Assembly: GCA_008973525.1 (NCBI GenBank)
Contig: WACJ01000226.1
Location: 496,001 to 560,000, forward strand
Length of the DNA stretch: 64,000 nucleotides
Source: Stenopsyche tienmushanensis
Lineage: Eukaryota > Arthropoda > Insecta > Trichoptera > Stenopsychidae
Direction: 5' to 3'
Positions 10,733 through 21,330 of this stretch are shown piece by piece. A model generated the notes under the pieces. It did no database searches. It had not been told where the DNA came from and was given only the letters and a program-made list of their open reading frames with translations. Position numbers and translations under genes: made by a program. The first letter of the stretch is position 1; each line of letters opens with the position of its first letter.

Positions 10733-11262
10733 TTCAAAATCACCAAATAAGTTCGTAGGATGACGTCCATAATAGTTTTGGTCGATCGTAAATTTAAGTT
10801 GCGTGAGATAGCTGACACCTTGAAAATATCAAAGGGCAGTGTATTCATCGTTTTGCATCAAAATGTGTCCATGAGAAAGCTTTGTTTGAAGCGGGTACCG
10901 TGTTTGTTCAGAGCGCCATTTGGGGCTGTTTCAGCGTAACAAAAAGGATTTTTTCATGAGATGTGACAATGGATAAAACATAGATACATTAATGTACTCC
11001 AGAGTAAAATCGGCTGTCAGCTGAGTAGACAGCTATTGACGAAGGTCCCCCAAAACAACCAAAAACGCAAACGTCAGCTGGTAAGGTTTTAGCCTCCGTA
11101 TTTTGGTATTTTATTCTTCAATTACCTTTAGAAAGGAAGAACCATCAACAGCGAATATTAGAAGGTGTTATTGGTGTGTTTGACGGAAGAAATCACGAAA
11201 AAACGAGCCAAAATGAAAAATAAAAAAGGGCAGAGTAAAAAAATCCTACGAATTTATTAATA
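10733..11262 (+). mobile_element. Mariner element (family 2), internally deleted
   Basis: The left end carries AATAAGTTCGTAGGATGAC; the right end, inverted, has ATCCTACGAATTTATT (about 11242-11257). On the plus strand it encodes the N-terminal helix-turn-helix, DRKFKLREIADTLKIS and KGSVFIVLHQNVSMRKLCLK. Traces follow of LFQRNKK, YSRVKSA and a run matching PKRPKTQ-SAGKVLAS, then remnants of the KKRPQMKK block. The catalytic C-terminal part is missing, and there are several stops. At about 530 bases it is less than half of a normal mariner. Confidence 0.8.
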
Positions 11263-11600
11263 ATTTGAGGAGTGAGCCAATTTAAAATCGATGGAGTCGT
11301 TGGTGCCATAATCGCTTTACACCGATTACTTTCTGTCAGCTCCTATCAGCGTAAGACAATCTTCAATTCGAGGCAGAGTCAATTGTAAAAAAACACTGTT
11401 GATAGCATACAAGATCACGTCATTTCTTTACATAAACAATACAGAAGAAATCGATTCATTTGCTCCTGCTTTAGAACGAAATGATAATTAGACAAAGACT
11501 CGTTACGAACAAGAAGCAATTAAATAAATAAACACTGTCGATAGCACACAATATTTGAAGTGGATAATACTGAAAAGTGGAGGAGGATGCCAGACCCTGG
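11263..11600 (+). repeat. TTAA-type repeat (family T), truncated copy
   Basis: Begins GAGGAGTGAGCC immediately after the mariner end and runs colinearly with 44861-45275: AAAATCGATGGAGTCGTTGG, CATAATCGCTTTACA, ACTGTTGATAGCATACAAGA. The CCTTTT terminal bases and TTAA seen in other copies are missing. No coding capacity. Confidence 0.6.
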
Positions 11601-13950
11601 CACAGTACTCCTTTAAAGGTTAAATGATGTGTTATATCAGGAAATTCGACGTATCGACTACAAATAGTTGTAACCAGCAAAGCTAACAAAATTTTAATTT
11701 AAGATTTCGATTGATCCGAAATCAAGCTCTAACTTTCGAAGTAACGTCAGTTTTTTAAGTCTTAATTCCATAATTATACATTATAGTTAATAATTGTAGT
11801 CATTTAATCCAGTCTATCTATCAATTAATTTATCTTTTCTACCCATCCTTATAACAAACTATTTCTTTTATAAACAAGTTAAATTAAGTCTTAGCTATTA
11901 AGATATGATTTTAGGAATTCCATAAAACAATAATAATAAAAATATTGGTTCAATATTTTAAAAAATCTTTGAGTAATTGTTATCGAAATAATAATGTCCC
12001 ATTTAGAATCAATGGTATTAATAATTGATAGTAAATTATCTTTTGATTTTTAAAAAAATGCGCTCGTTCTTCAATTTTGGTTAAATTTGCAATTTACAAT
12101 GGGAATTCTTAAGGACGAAACGCTTTCAAGTACATCTATAAAAGATTTACATTGTTCCGGCAGAAATATTTTACAAATGCTTACTTTTCTAAAAGATTTA
12201 TTTGAATGTAAATTCTAAGAAACAAAGTTACTTCCTTTTTTTGTTATAAAGGTTCTGTAAACACTTTATCCGCCAATAGTTTTCGTTTGAAATATTGCAC
12301 AATTAGCTTCATTGCCCCGAGGATATGATTGTTTGCATCCAGGTAAAAGTATTACAATCTACTTTTAAAAAAAATACTTTAAGAAGATTCCTATGATAAA
12401 AAGCACAGTTGCTATTCAACTCCTCAAACAATACATACAGAGTTATTTTTTAAATAAATTTGTGAAGGAATTTGAGCAGCTTGGTAAGATTGAAATAGCA
12501 GTGATCGTGCATAATGTGTTTTTTTTTTAAATTGCACTACGATTCTAAAATAAGGAATCGGTGGCTTCATAATGGACAAAAGGACACGTGTAAGAGGACT
12601 TTATTATATAACCCACTGTTATGGATCTCAAAGGATCTAAAGACAAGGCGGATATAAGGCACAAGGAAACCGTCTTGGTATCATGCATAGGAAAAGACGA
12701 ATGAGCGAGATTGAAAGTGCCATTATATTCAATTCAAGGTCTCAAATTTAGCTTTAATTATAATAATATTATATTATAATTACAATACTTAAATTTATTA
12801 TAAATTAATAATTACAATACTTGCCGAACACAAAACGAGCATGTAAATTATGGCTCATCTATAAATGGCACGTGCCCTGTTGAGTTTGTGCCTTAAGGGT
12901 TGATGCTATCAAATAACATATACCTGCAAACAAGGGTAGGTCAAAAACCTGGGTTTTAGAATTCAAAGGGGCTGTTTGTCGATTTTCTCTGTAAGCTGTG
13001 GACAGACAGGTAAATTTGTGCATTTTAAAAAAAAAATTAACGCACTCTTTTATTACAAAAATTCACGACAATCACAAGACGCTTTCCTATTGCAAGTATA
13101 ACATGCATATATCAGAAGGCTTCATTTGCAATTATAAATGACGAAATAATGTTTAGGAAAATAGTATTGATAAAAATTATAAAATGGTCACGTTAGAATT
13201 TAATCAGCTCTTTCATACGAAGTCATCGCCTTTGATGCTTAATTCAGTTCTGTAAACTTTAATATATGCTATGAAAGCATCGCGAAATATTGCACCATAT
13301 GCATCCAGTCAATTTGTATCAAGTTCCGCGAATGCATTTGGCTTTATAGAAATAACATGAATAGGAAAACTAAAATCATATTCCATAAGTTGCTAGAAAT
13401 CATAGAAACAGTCTCGCAAATGAGAGAAATAGATTTCACGCTTAGGCGTAATAAACTTTTAGAAAGACGCAACTAACATAAGTTATAACTTGGAAATGCG
13501 ACGCAATGAAGTCATAGAAATCCAAATTCAGAGCCTATTTTCCGAGTATTAATTTGATGTTTGAAGCTCCGAGTTTGCTTTCGGGCTACTTTTAACCGGC
13601 CGTATAATACCTTCGAAGGCCGATCAATAAGCGCTCTGTAAAAGATCAAAGTGCAATGCTAAAAATATGTATCAACATCGAACTCAAAAAATAAAGAAGT
13701 GGACGGCGGAAGTGAATACGGGTACGTATATATGAAAAATCCCTGCTGAGAAATTATTACTCGAGGGGATGCTGCTTCTGGAGTGTTTGGTTTCCATATG
13801 GGTCTTTTAAATCTATCTAAAAGCCTGTTCACTGAAAGAGTACTTGAGTACATTTTTAATCGGTGTTGATGGAACTTCGCCTGTTTGCTTTCCGTGCGAC
13901 ATTTAAGTTATAACGAAATTACTGTATTTTGTTGTATGTATTTGCTAAAA
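11601..13950. other. Long AT-rich stretch, nothing recognised
   Basis: About 2.3 kb with many stop codons in all frames and no repeat termini that could be paired. Short frames around 11471-11689 and 13659-13853 have no recognisable domain and no codon pattern unlike the background. Confidence 0.5.
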
Positions 13951-14131
13951 CAGTCAACCTTTCTATAGCGTCGAGATAGGGACTATGCTATAGAAATGAA
14001 ATACTATAGAATATTAGTCACCCATAAAAAATTTGTACGTTTTTAGTTTGTTAACAAGTGCAAGTGACTAACACGCGCACACGGGAAAAAAAACGCTGCT
14101 AACGAAGTGGATGCGCGTTGAGGGTTGACTG
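13951..14131. mobile_element. pogo/Tigger-like MITE, single copy
   Basis: A 181-base element with inverted ends CAGTCAACCT (left) and, on the minus strand, CAGTCAACCC (right). TA follows the right end, while the left flank is AA. CTATAGCGTCGAGATAGGGA behind the left end resembles Tigger termini. There is no coding capacity. Confidence 0.55.
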
Positions 14132-14380
14132 TATTAGAAGCAGGTCACTTAAGTGAACGTATCGAAGGATACCATCTCGATAGGGAGTGCGGGTGGTTTT
14201 TATAATGACAGAAGTTTTCCTCGGCAAGCAGTGAAAAACCTCTTGAGACGACTGTGTTGATTTTATGAAGTGCGCTTTCTGGGTACATGTAGTCCGGTCC
14301 CTCTTTGTAGGGGTTTGGGATAAGACTTATATGACGCTTATGAAATCCACCTCGGAATCATTCTAACAAAAATATTTGCT
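14132..14380 (-). repeat. LINE-like 3' end repeat, diverged copy
   Basis: Shares CATCTCGATAGGGAGTG, the GACGAC block and a CTTTCTGG...GTCC block with 60060-60230. It is clearly older than the other copies. Orientation follows the LINE-like tail seen at 1588 and 59843. Confidence 0.45.
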
Positions 14381-14692
14381 TATTCTTGTCCTCGAGCATC
14401 TTATTCTTGCTAATTCTAAAAATTTTGGCGTATTATTATGGTTGCAAAATGAAATCCGTCGATTATTAATTTTCATAGTGGGTCTGTTTGCTTTTTTTTT
14501 TGTTCTTGCCCTGTTCTGTAGTCTTCTGAATCAAAACTAGTGGATTATTGGATATTATATAATAATAGACAGGCATATTAAATTCTGAGTTTTAAGTATT
14601 TCCACAAATTCCCTTATTGTGTATAATACGGTGATATTTTAGTGCAAGACGATTTTAAAGCTTTCCAAGCGAAGTTGTAGTACCAATGGTTT
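14381..14692. other. Unassigned gap
   Basis: Poly-T tract and AT-rich DNA, no feature recognised. Confidence 0.5.
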
Positions 14693-14955
14693 TAACATAT
14701 CACTCAATAAATTCGTAGGATGACAAAAACTTGACGACAAATCCATACAATTTGAAGGAAGATCGTAAATTGAAGTTGCGTGATATAACTGACACCTTAA
14801 GGATATCAGAAGGTAGTTTATTCACCATTTTGCATCAAAATTTGTGCATGAAAAAGCTCTGTTCGATGTGAGTACCGCGTTTACTCACAGTCGATCAAAA
14901 GCAACAACGCGTCGACAATTCAGAGGGCTGTTTGGAGTTGTTATCAAATAGTATA
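14693..14955 (+). pseudogene. Mariner (family 2) 5' fragment, transposase N-terminus
   Basis: The left terminus ATCACTCAATAAATTCGTAG is followed on the plus strand by KEDRKLKLRDITDTLRIS, EGSLFTILHQNLCMKKLC and, after a stop, VPRLLTVDQKQQRVDNSEG. This is the DNA-binding helix-turn-helix half of mariner transposase, in near-continuous reading. The match stops at about 14955 and unrelated sequence follows, so the catalytic domain and right terminus are gone. Confidence 0.85.
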
Positions 14956-14984
14956 TCAACACAAAAATCTCTTTAGCATAGGAC

Positions 14985-15105
14985 GAGTACCGAATCGATA
15001 AAACCGATATTTTCGAATCTGTTTAGTTCCAGTTTTCGGTCCGGTAAAAATAACTTTTTTGTCAGTTTTCCGTTCAGTTTCGGTTTGAAGCCCTCGTTGT
15101 AATCG
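14985..15105. repeat. H2-family repeat copy
   Basis: Contains AAAACCGATATTTTCGAATC, CCAGTTTTCGGTCCGG and GTTTGAAGCCCTCG. It is closely similar in layout to 35870-35965 and 54785-54880. Confidence 0.45.
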
Positions 15106-16060
15106 CCGAGTGATGTTGATTTTTTGGTTACAAATTATATGTTAACCTGTGGAAATATTCCCTTATTGATGAATTTATTTTTTTGTATGGACGTAAATGG
15201 ACTCGGAGCTTATAAATTTAGATGTTACATATGTTGCTCCAGACAAGAGCGCCGTAACGTGCCCAAAACGTCGGTCTGTTAAAGTTGTACGCCAAAACTC
15301 TGTAATCCTTATTGGGTTAACAGACACTGAACGTTTTGTCTATCGGTCTCGCCATGTGACCTCATCACAAAATAACCGTTTCAAACGATCTTCCGTAGTC
15401 TCAATATGTATATTATAAATATTATTAATTTTTGTCCATTTATGTACAATAAGAATAGGTACTGTCTCTCATAATTCAATTAACATAGTATCCGCTCGGG
15501 GTAAGTAGGATGTGGGCTCTTTTCTCGCCGAGGTAAGTTGATTAATAACGGACTATTAAATGTGTAATTTTCATGCTTGAAATCAATTGTTTCAATGGTT
15601 ACTGAAAAATAACTTATATATAAGGGCGTCAAAGGAGTTTTAAATTTGAGATTTACATGTAAATAAATAAATCAATCCAGCAGTCAATCCGCGAACATTT
15701 ACCCAGTAGGAGGTTCGAAATATGGGATAGAAATAAAAATTATGAAATTTTACCTAACAAAAGCCAAAAAAGTGATCGAAAACCCGTTTCTAACGTTTTA
15801 ATGTAATTAAAAACATATAAACATGACGTGCGTAAATCTTAAAAACTCCACCAATAAATAAATATATATAATTTAGAATTATTTGAAACATTTTTATTAT
15901 CTGTGCTATTATTATTTATTACTGATTCCTGACGCTTTTCAGAGTTTGCAATGACTATTAGCATTGTGAAACTAATGAGGATGGTCTTTTATAGTCTTAA
16001 TATAAAAATATACAAATCGTATATTTTTTCCCTTCAAACCGTGTTATATAAAACGTGCTA
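15106..16060. other. Gap with one small open frame
   Basis: A 73-codon plus-strand frame (15197-15418, ATG start) is slightly richer in GC than its surroundings but has no recognisable motif, and I do not call it a gene. The rest is AT-rich without structure. Confidence 0.4.
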
Positions 16061-16131
16061 TAAAAAACATGTCACCATTTTTACAAACGTATTATATAAA
16101 ACCGTGTTATACGAGGCCCGAGTGTAACCAA
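16061..16131 (-). repeat. Tigger/pogo-like terminus
   Basis: On the minus strand the sequence starts TACACTCGGGCCTCGTATAA and continues with repeated GTTTTATATAA words. This is the pattern of Tigger ends (CTCGNNATAACG). No matching second end was found. Confidence 0.35.
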
Positions 16132-16194
16132 ACCCCAACCATGAACATAAGAAGGTTGAAAACGATATTTGAGCTACTTGTCGGAACGAAAATC

Positions 16195-16430
16195 AGAGTG
16201 GAACCGATTCGAAAATATAGATTTTATCGGTTCGGTACACGTCTTACGCAAAATATACTTTGGTTGATTTTCGCGTTGACTCATATGCGATCTTCACCAT
16301 TCTTTCGCAGAATGTATTTGATTATAGTCATCTACTAATACAATAATATTATATTTATGCTAATCCTGTTGAATAAATATTGTTATCAACACAAATTACA
16401 GCATGCGATCTTAAGTCATTATTGTGATTT
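16195..16430 (+). repeat. H2-family repeat, longer copy
   Basis: Colinear with 4440-4680: TTTTATCGGTTCGGTACACG, ACGCAAAATA, then AATCCTGTTGAATA and GCGATCTTAAG. It has no coding potential; a plus-strand frame through it is incidental. Confidence 0.5.
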
Positions 16431-16581
16431 TTTAAGGTTATATCCTCATATAAATTTGCTATTTACCTAGACTGGGACTAGATTTTAATTTATTTCCTAA
16501 TGCTATTTACTCGCAGCTGGGATTTTCAATCTTCCAGCAAATAAATGTCAAGTCATTATCCTTTTATTTAATAATTTACAT

Positions 16582-16877
16582 CAGCGGTTCTTAAACAGGA
16601 GTCGCGAAGATACAAAAAAATTACCTATACTTGAAAAATATTTTCGTGGAATTATTTACAGAAAACATTATAAAAAGATTTATTTTGATCAATATTTGAC
16701 CAAGAAATGTTTGATTGTTTGAAAAATTAAGTCACAAGGGTTGGAATGGGGTCCGCCAAAAAAAAAAAAAATAGTTTAAGAGAGGGTCCGCGAAAAAACA
16801 TTGCACAAGAGGGGTTGCGCGAAAGAATTTTTTTCTTAAGAAGAAGTTCACGGACTGCATGAGTTTAAGAAGCGCTG
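16582..16877 (+). mobile_element. hAT MITE, family H3, copy 1
   Basis: A 296-base element with ends CAGCGGTTCTTAAAC and, on the minus strand, CAGCGCTTCTTAAAC. Flanks ATTTACAT and ACTTATAT agree at six of eight positions, as expected for an aged 8-bp duplication. The interior is full of GGGTCCGC and GCGAAA words. Two further copies follow within 600 bases. Confidence 0.75.
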
Positions 16878-16942
16878 ACTTATATTATTACATACTTCTA
16901 TATCAACGGTATATATAAATATATAAACGGGTCCAAGGATTC

Positions 16943-17212
16943 CAGTGCGTCCGCGAAGCCACTATCAGGGGTCCGCAAAAATATATAAAAAAAACATTTA
17001 TCCATACTTAAACAAGATATTTTTGTGATATTATTTACAGAAAACATTTTAAGAAGATCCAATTTGACAAAAAATCAATCTCAAAAACGATGTAAAATGA
17101 TGGGGTGGGTTGAAGGGTTGGAATGGGGTCCGCCAAAAAAAATTATTCAAAAGGGGGTCCGCGAAAAATAAATGCTCAAGAACTGCGAACTACATAAGTT
17201 AAAGAACCACTG
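16943..17212 (+). mobile_element. hAT MITE, family H3, copy 2
   Basis: Same orientation as copy 1, sharing GGTTGGAATGGGGTCCGCC and ATTATTTACAGAAAACAT. It begins CAGTGCGTCCGCG and ends AAAGAACCACTG. No clear target duplication is seen. The left terminus is degraded. Confidence 0.65.
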
Positions 17213-17235
17213 GTCTCCATGATAATATTCTAGAT

Positions 17236-17435
17236 CAGCGCTTTTTAAACTTATATAGCGGACCCCCTCTTGAGCAAAATTTCTTTCGCGGACCCCTTTT
17301 TGAACATATTTTTTTTGAGCGGACAAATAAATCTTCTTATAATATTTTCTGTAAATAATTCCACGAAAATATCTTGTTCAAATATACAAAAATGTTTTTT
17401 GTATATTTTCGCGGACCCCTGTTTAAGAACCGCCG
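17236..17435 (-). mobile_element. hAT MITE, family H3, copy 3 with perfect TSD
   Basis: A 200-base inverted copy flanked by a perfect 8-bp duplication TTCTAGAT (17228-17235 and 17436-17443). It starts CAGCGCTTTTTAAAC and ends GTTTAAGAACCGCCG. The interior matches copies 1 and 2 in reverse, including GCGGACCCC repeats. It is non-coding; frames on both strands across it are by-products of the repeat. Confidence 0.8.
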
Positions 17436-17649
17436 TTCTAGATGTTTCAAGAAAAAAAATATATATATATACATTATAAATTCTCAACCCTCATAAAATA
17501 ATACGTTAACTAATGAATCATAAATAATTAAAGAGAGTAAATCCGACAATATTATTCACGTAGAATGCTTATTATAAAAGAAGGAATAAAATGTTCTAAA
17601 TAATGTTATAAAATAAGTTTTTATCACAAATAAACACATTCAAAAAGCT

Positions 17650-17775
17650 CAAAAATGAAGCCCTCGGAGCTGAATCGAAAACCGGAAAAACCGCATTTTT
17701 TCCCAGTACAAAACCGATATAAATATTTGGAACTGAACCGGAACGAACGCCTAAATGAAAAACATAACTGTTTGA
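17650..17775 (-). repeat. H2-family repeat copy
   Basis: GAAGCCCTCGGAGCTGAATCG, AAAACCGGAAAAACCG and GAACTGAACCGGAACG. It is the reverse orientation of the 14985, 35870 and 54785 copies. Confidence 0.45.
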
Positions 17776-19263
17776 ATACTTTTATATCGATCCTAAGTTG
17801 CTTTCATCGAAGGTGAACAAAGATCACATTCAACCAGGTAAATTATAATCGGGTACATTTCTATCGCGTCAAAAATATGTCAACATTTTTTAGTACCCTG
17901 ATGTAAATCCCATGCTCAATTACATGCATTCTCTGTATTTGAATAAAGGCGTTGTTGTATATAACATTCTTTGATTCGCCTTTTTTCTATGCTGCCCTTT
18001 TTTGCAGGCTGTCTTCTTTAATCGATGAATTGCTCTGGACTTTTAGAAAAGCCCTTTGGACAAAAGATGCGAATAAATAAAATAAAACCTTACTAAAAAA
18101 TTACTAATTTCCTGGGCACATAAAAGTACAGCAATAGTCCATAATATGCTTGAGGGAAAGAGATTTGCAATACCAGAAAGAGATAACCATATTCTTTAAA
18201 GGGGTGCACATACATCCGTACAATTATCGGAACCATCCGTCGGGAGGCAATAGAGTCGTCGCTCACAAAGTTGTGAGACTTATTTTCGACATTTATTATT
18301 GTTCACTTGTTGATATCCTATTCAGCCATGTGCTTTCCATTCGATCCATTTTTTTACAAATTCGAATCTATATTCTATGAAATATTCGCTGCAATTTAAA
18401 GAGATGTCTATGAATTTCTAAAACTCTGTGCCATTTGATAAAAAGTCTTCCCCGACATTTCATTGATACAAATACAGTTGTGGATACAATATAAATCTGA
18501 TTTAATCCCACGAGAAATCACACATTTATATTCAAGTACAAACATCCAAAAATACGCAACATCAATATCGCCAGGTCGTAATATCACCATAAAGATTTTG
18601 TTTTAAATGTTTTAAAATGTCACAAACGCAAGTCCTTATTTGTCTTCGTCACTCAATGTTGGAAGGTACCTAGCGGAAGCTGGAATGGAACGAGGTGTGG
18701 TCATAGCAACAGGGCTCACTATAACGGGGGTTGATGGAATCACCCCTCGTTGAATCCAAGGTATCTACAGCACGAAACAAATCGTCGATATATGTGCATA
18801 TGACTCGTTCCGAGGAATATTAGCTACGGTTCATCGGTTGTAGAATCATATTAGACCACTCAAGAGAAAAGAGAAACTTTAGCAGCATCCTGTTGTTTGT
18901 AGGAGCGTTAACAGTCCTATTATTAGGGTGGAGAAGAATAAACACCATTATTTGCTTTTGGCATTTTGATAGAGTTGATTGCGGACTGAATTATGATTTA
19001 TGCCGTTGACTTAATTTACAACATTGAGATTCCAACTTAAGGAGACGACTAGGCAGAAAATTCTAAGAACCAACTTACAAAATTATATAGGTTAACAAAA
19101 ATAATCTGCTCCTTCGCACAATCTAAACTCACAGATGCCAAAAAATAAATAAATAAAATTGATTAGAATTTATCAAAGAACAATATCATTTAAATAATAC
19201 ATGGGATCAAATTGCTACAAGAGGATATAATATTGAACAACTTGTGTAAATTATCGAGTCGAC
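17776..19263. other. Unassigned stretch
   Basis: About 1.5 kb with no recognised domain or repeat end. A slightly GC-richer patch at about 18650-18780 has no open frame of note. Confidence 0.5.
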
Positions 19264-20280
19264 TACACTCAAACCTCTTTTTGTGCGATTTCGAAGTAAT
19301 GCGGTTTTTTTAAAGCAATTGTTTATCTTTTTATAATTTCATACAGAGTACATATCGAGATATTTTGAATAAAATAGGAAATAAATCATCAACACTAACA
19401 GAAATTTGGAAAAAAAATGGGACTGTGTAAATCATATTGCATCTGCTATCGCTGAATTACGACCACGCGCTTTATTCTGGTTTTGATTTTTGAAGAAAAT
19501 TATTTCATTTTTATTGCATCTTTCTAATGTTTCGATGTTTAAAAATACATTCTCCAAAGGCTTTCTAAAACTCCAACTACTTACGGAGTTATAGCTATTT
19601 TAGTGACACGGCAACTTGGCCGGTCGATACCATAATGAAATCTTTTAACGAGTTTTTCTCGAAACTGCTCTTTTCAACACGGTTGACATATCAAGTTCTA
19701 ATCAACTGATTTACTTCAAACTGGGTACGAATCTTTTCTATAAACTTTTCTATATATAAGGCCCAAGAAATGACCTGACAGAACTTTTTTAAACAGTAGC
19801 CATTTTGTGATTTATTTATTTTTTGAGTTAGGGACTATATCTTTACTAATTATGAATTATATCATTGGAAAGAGAAAATCTACACAGAAAAATGATGACA
19901 TTGACACTGGGTATACTATTTCTTCCGAAGAAGAGAGCGATTTTGTGTCATATCGAAATTCGCAACCAAAAATATCATACAGGGAAGATAGTTTTAAATT
20001 AAAATAATTAGTATTTCTTTCTCTATAATAAAATTTTACCAATGATGCAAGATTTCCTTTAAATGTTACCAAAAATGTTATTTTTTTAATTGGCTTATTG
20101 TTTTCCTGTTTTTTATTAACTTTTTTTATGCGATTTTGGATATATTTTATACAGCTGTTTCAAAGTTATGCGGTTTTTAAAATCCATGGAACGCATCTTC
20201 ACTTTTTCTATTTAAGATATAGCTTTTTTGTGCGATTTTCCGCGGAACTCATCTACCGCACAAAAAAAGATTTAAGTGTA
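19264..20280 (+). mobile_element. pogo-like element, family P, longest copy
   Basis: A 1,017-base element between TA dinucleotides (19264-19265 and 20279-20280), with ends CACTCAAACCTCTTTTTGTG and, on the minus strand, CACTTAAATC plus TTTTTTTGTGCGG. It is the fullest member of the family seen at 2390, 31368 and 37188. A short frame (ATG about 19852, to 20007) encodes a charged peptide with GKRKSTQKNDD and SSEEESDF. It could be a relic of a transposase N-terminus, but no domain can be named. The 2390 copy lacks about 75 bases of this frame. Confidence 0.75.
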
Positions 20281-20879
20281 TTCGACATTTGGTGACCAAA
20301 TTCGATTCAACCGGTACATCACCGAAACGCAAGGTCTGCTGTAAACAAAGAGAATACCCAGTGAATATCTCGTCGTTCACAGGGACTTGGCATTTTTGCG
20401 ACTTAAACTTGGCGAACTTTGCGTCGGGACTTGACTGACCCAGGAACTTAAATAGTAACTATAGACAACGTTTTGTGTTCGCAGTTACATGTTGATCCAA
20501 ATGTCTCTAAAAAATATATCTTTATCGATCAGGCTAATTTTTTGATGAATGAATAATTGATTGATTGGTGTCCTCAAAACATTCGAGGACATTTGAACAA
20601 CGTTATATTCCATGCCTAATGTCATAAAATATTCTTTCTAATAAAAAATAAGTGGATATATCGTACAAAACTTGTTTAATTTAAATTTAAAAATTGAGCG
20701 TCCTCAAAGGTAGTTCCTCAATTTAACGTCATTTAACTTTCATCAAATTTAATAGCTAGCAAATTGGCGACCACATTTTTAAATCATTTCAGAAAAAAAC
20801 TATATGCAAAAATATTATTATGGAGGTTTAAAAATTCCATCTACAATATACTGTTTAAATTTCTAATTTAGAGCGCCTT
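20281..20879. other. Unassigned stretch
   Basis: AT-rich. A small palindrome TGTCCTC...GAGGACA occurs near 20569. No gene is recognised. Confidence 0.45.
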
Positions 20880-21015
20880 TGAGAAAACACAAAGATGCCT
20901 TTAGCCCTTTACACTATGGGCATTTTTTTTGTATATTTGTCCAAAATTTTATTTATAATACATTGGGAAAAAATGGCATATTACCTAAATAAAAATGGTT
21001 TTCGATATTAGCGAT
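20880..21015 (+). repeat. Repeat shared with 48030-48146
   Basis: The core CATTGGGAAAAAATG followed by AAATAAAAATGGTTTTCGAT occurs in both places, with looser similarity for about 60 bases upstream. The nature of the element is unknown. Confidence 0.5.
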
Positions 21016-21019
21016 TTAA

Positions 21020-21212
21020 CCTGTTAAGTGGGCGGGACGTATATATACGTCCAACGTAAACTGCATCGAAATTGGTTAAGACGTATATATACGTCCTCAA
21101 ATTGAAATATGCACTCACACCAGGTGGGGGTGACGTATATATACGTCCTAACGAAAATGTGCTCGCCCACTGTATGTTACGTTATTGAAAAGGAACTTCC
21201 CCGCTTAACAGG
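21020..21212. mobile_element. TTAA-flanked MITE with three palindromes (piggyBac-like)
   Basis: A 193-base element. The left end CCTGTTAAGTGGGCGG is preceded by TTAA (21016-21019). The right end, read on the minus strand, is CCTGTTAAGCGGGGAAG, followed by CTAA, one mismatch from TTAA. The interior carries three nearly identical palindromes (ACGTATATATACGT cores) at 21035-21052, 21080-21096 and 21132-21148. TTAA targets and CC-starting ends are piggyBac traits. Internal repeats near the ends may be transposase-binding sites (inference). No open frame. Confidence 0.6.
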
Positions 21213-21225
21213 CTAAGATAATGAT

Positions 21226-21330
21226 TGGTTGGCATGTAAACAGTCCTGATTTGAACCCCATAGAAAATCTTTGCCTCGTTCTTAAAGACGAAATTGCTAA
21301 TAAAAAACCACATGATATTTGAATTTCATT
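21226..21330 (+). pseudogene. Tc1-type transposase fragment
   Basis: The plus-strand frame reads GWHVNSPDLNPIENL, then LVLKDEIANKKPHD before a stop. SPDLNPIENLW is the highly conserved block of Tc1-family DDE transposases just before the last catalytic Glu/Asp; the Trp is Cys here. Only about 30 codons remain, directly to the right of the TTAA-flanked MITE. Confidence 0.75.

Noticed and set aside
16741..17212. GGGTCCGC repeats read as a regulatory array
   Set aside because: They are the shared interior of the hAT MITE family, present in all three neighbouring copies.
21035..21148. Three evenly spaced repeats that might suggest a CRISPR-like array
   Set aside because: Only three units, each self-palindromic, within a TTAA-bordered MITE; the setting is eukaryotic.
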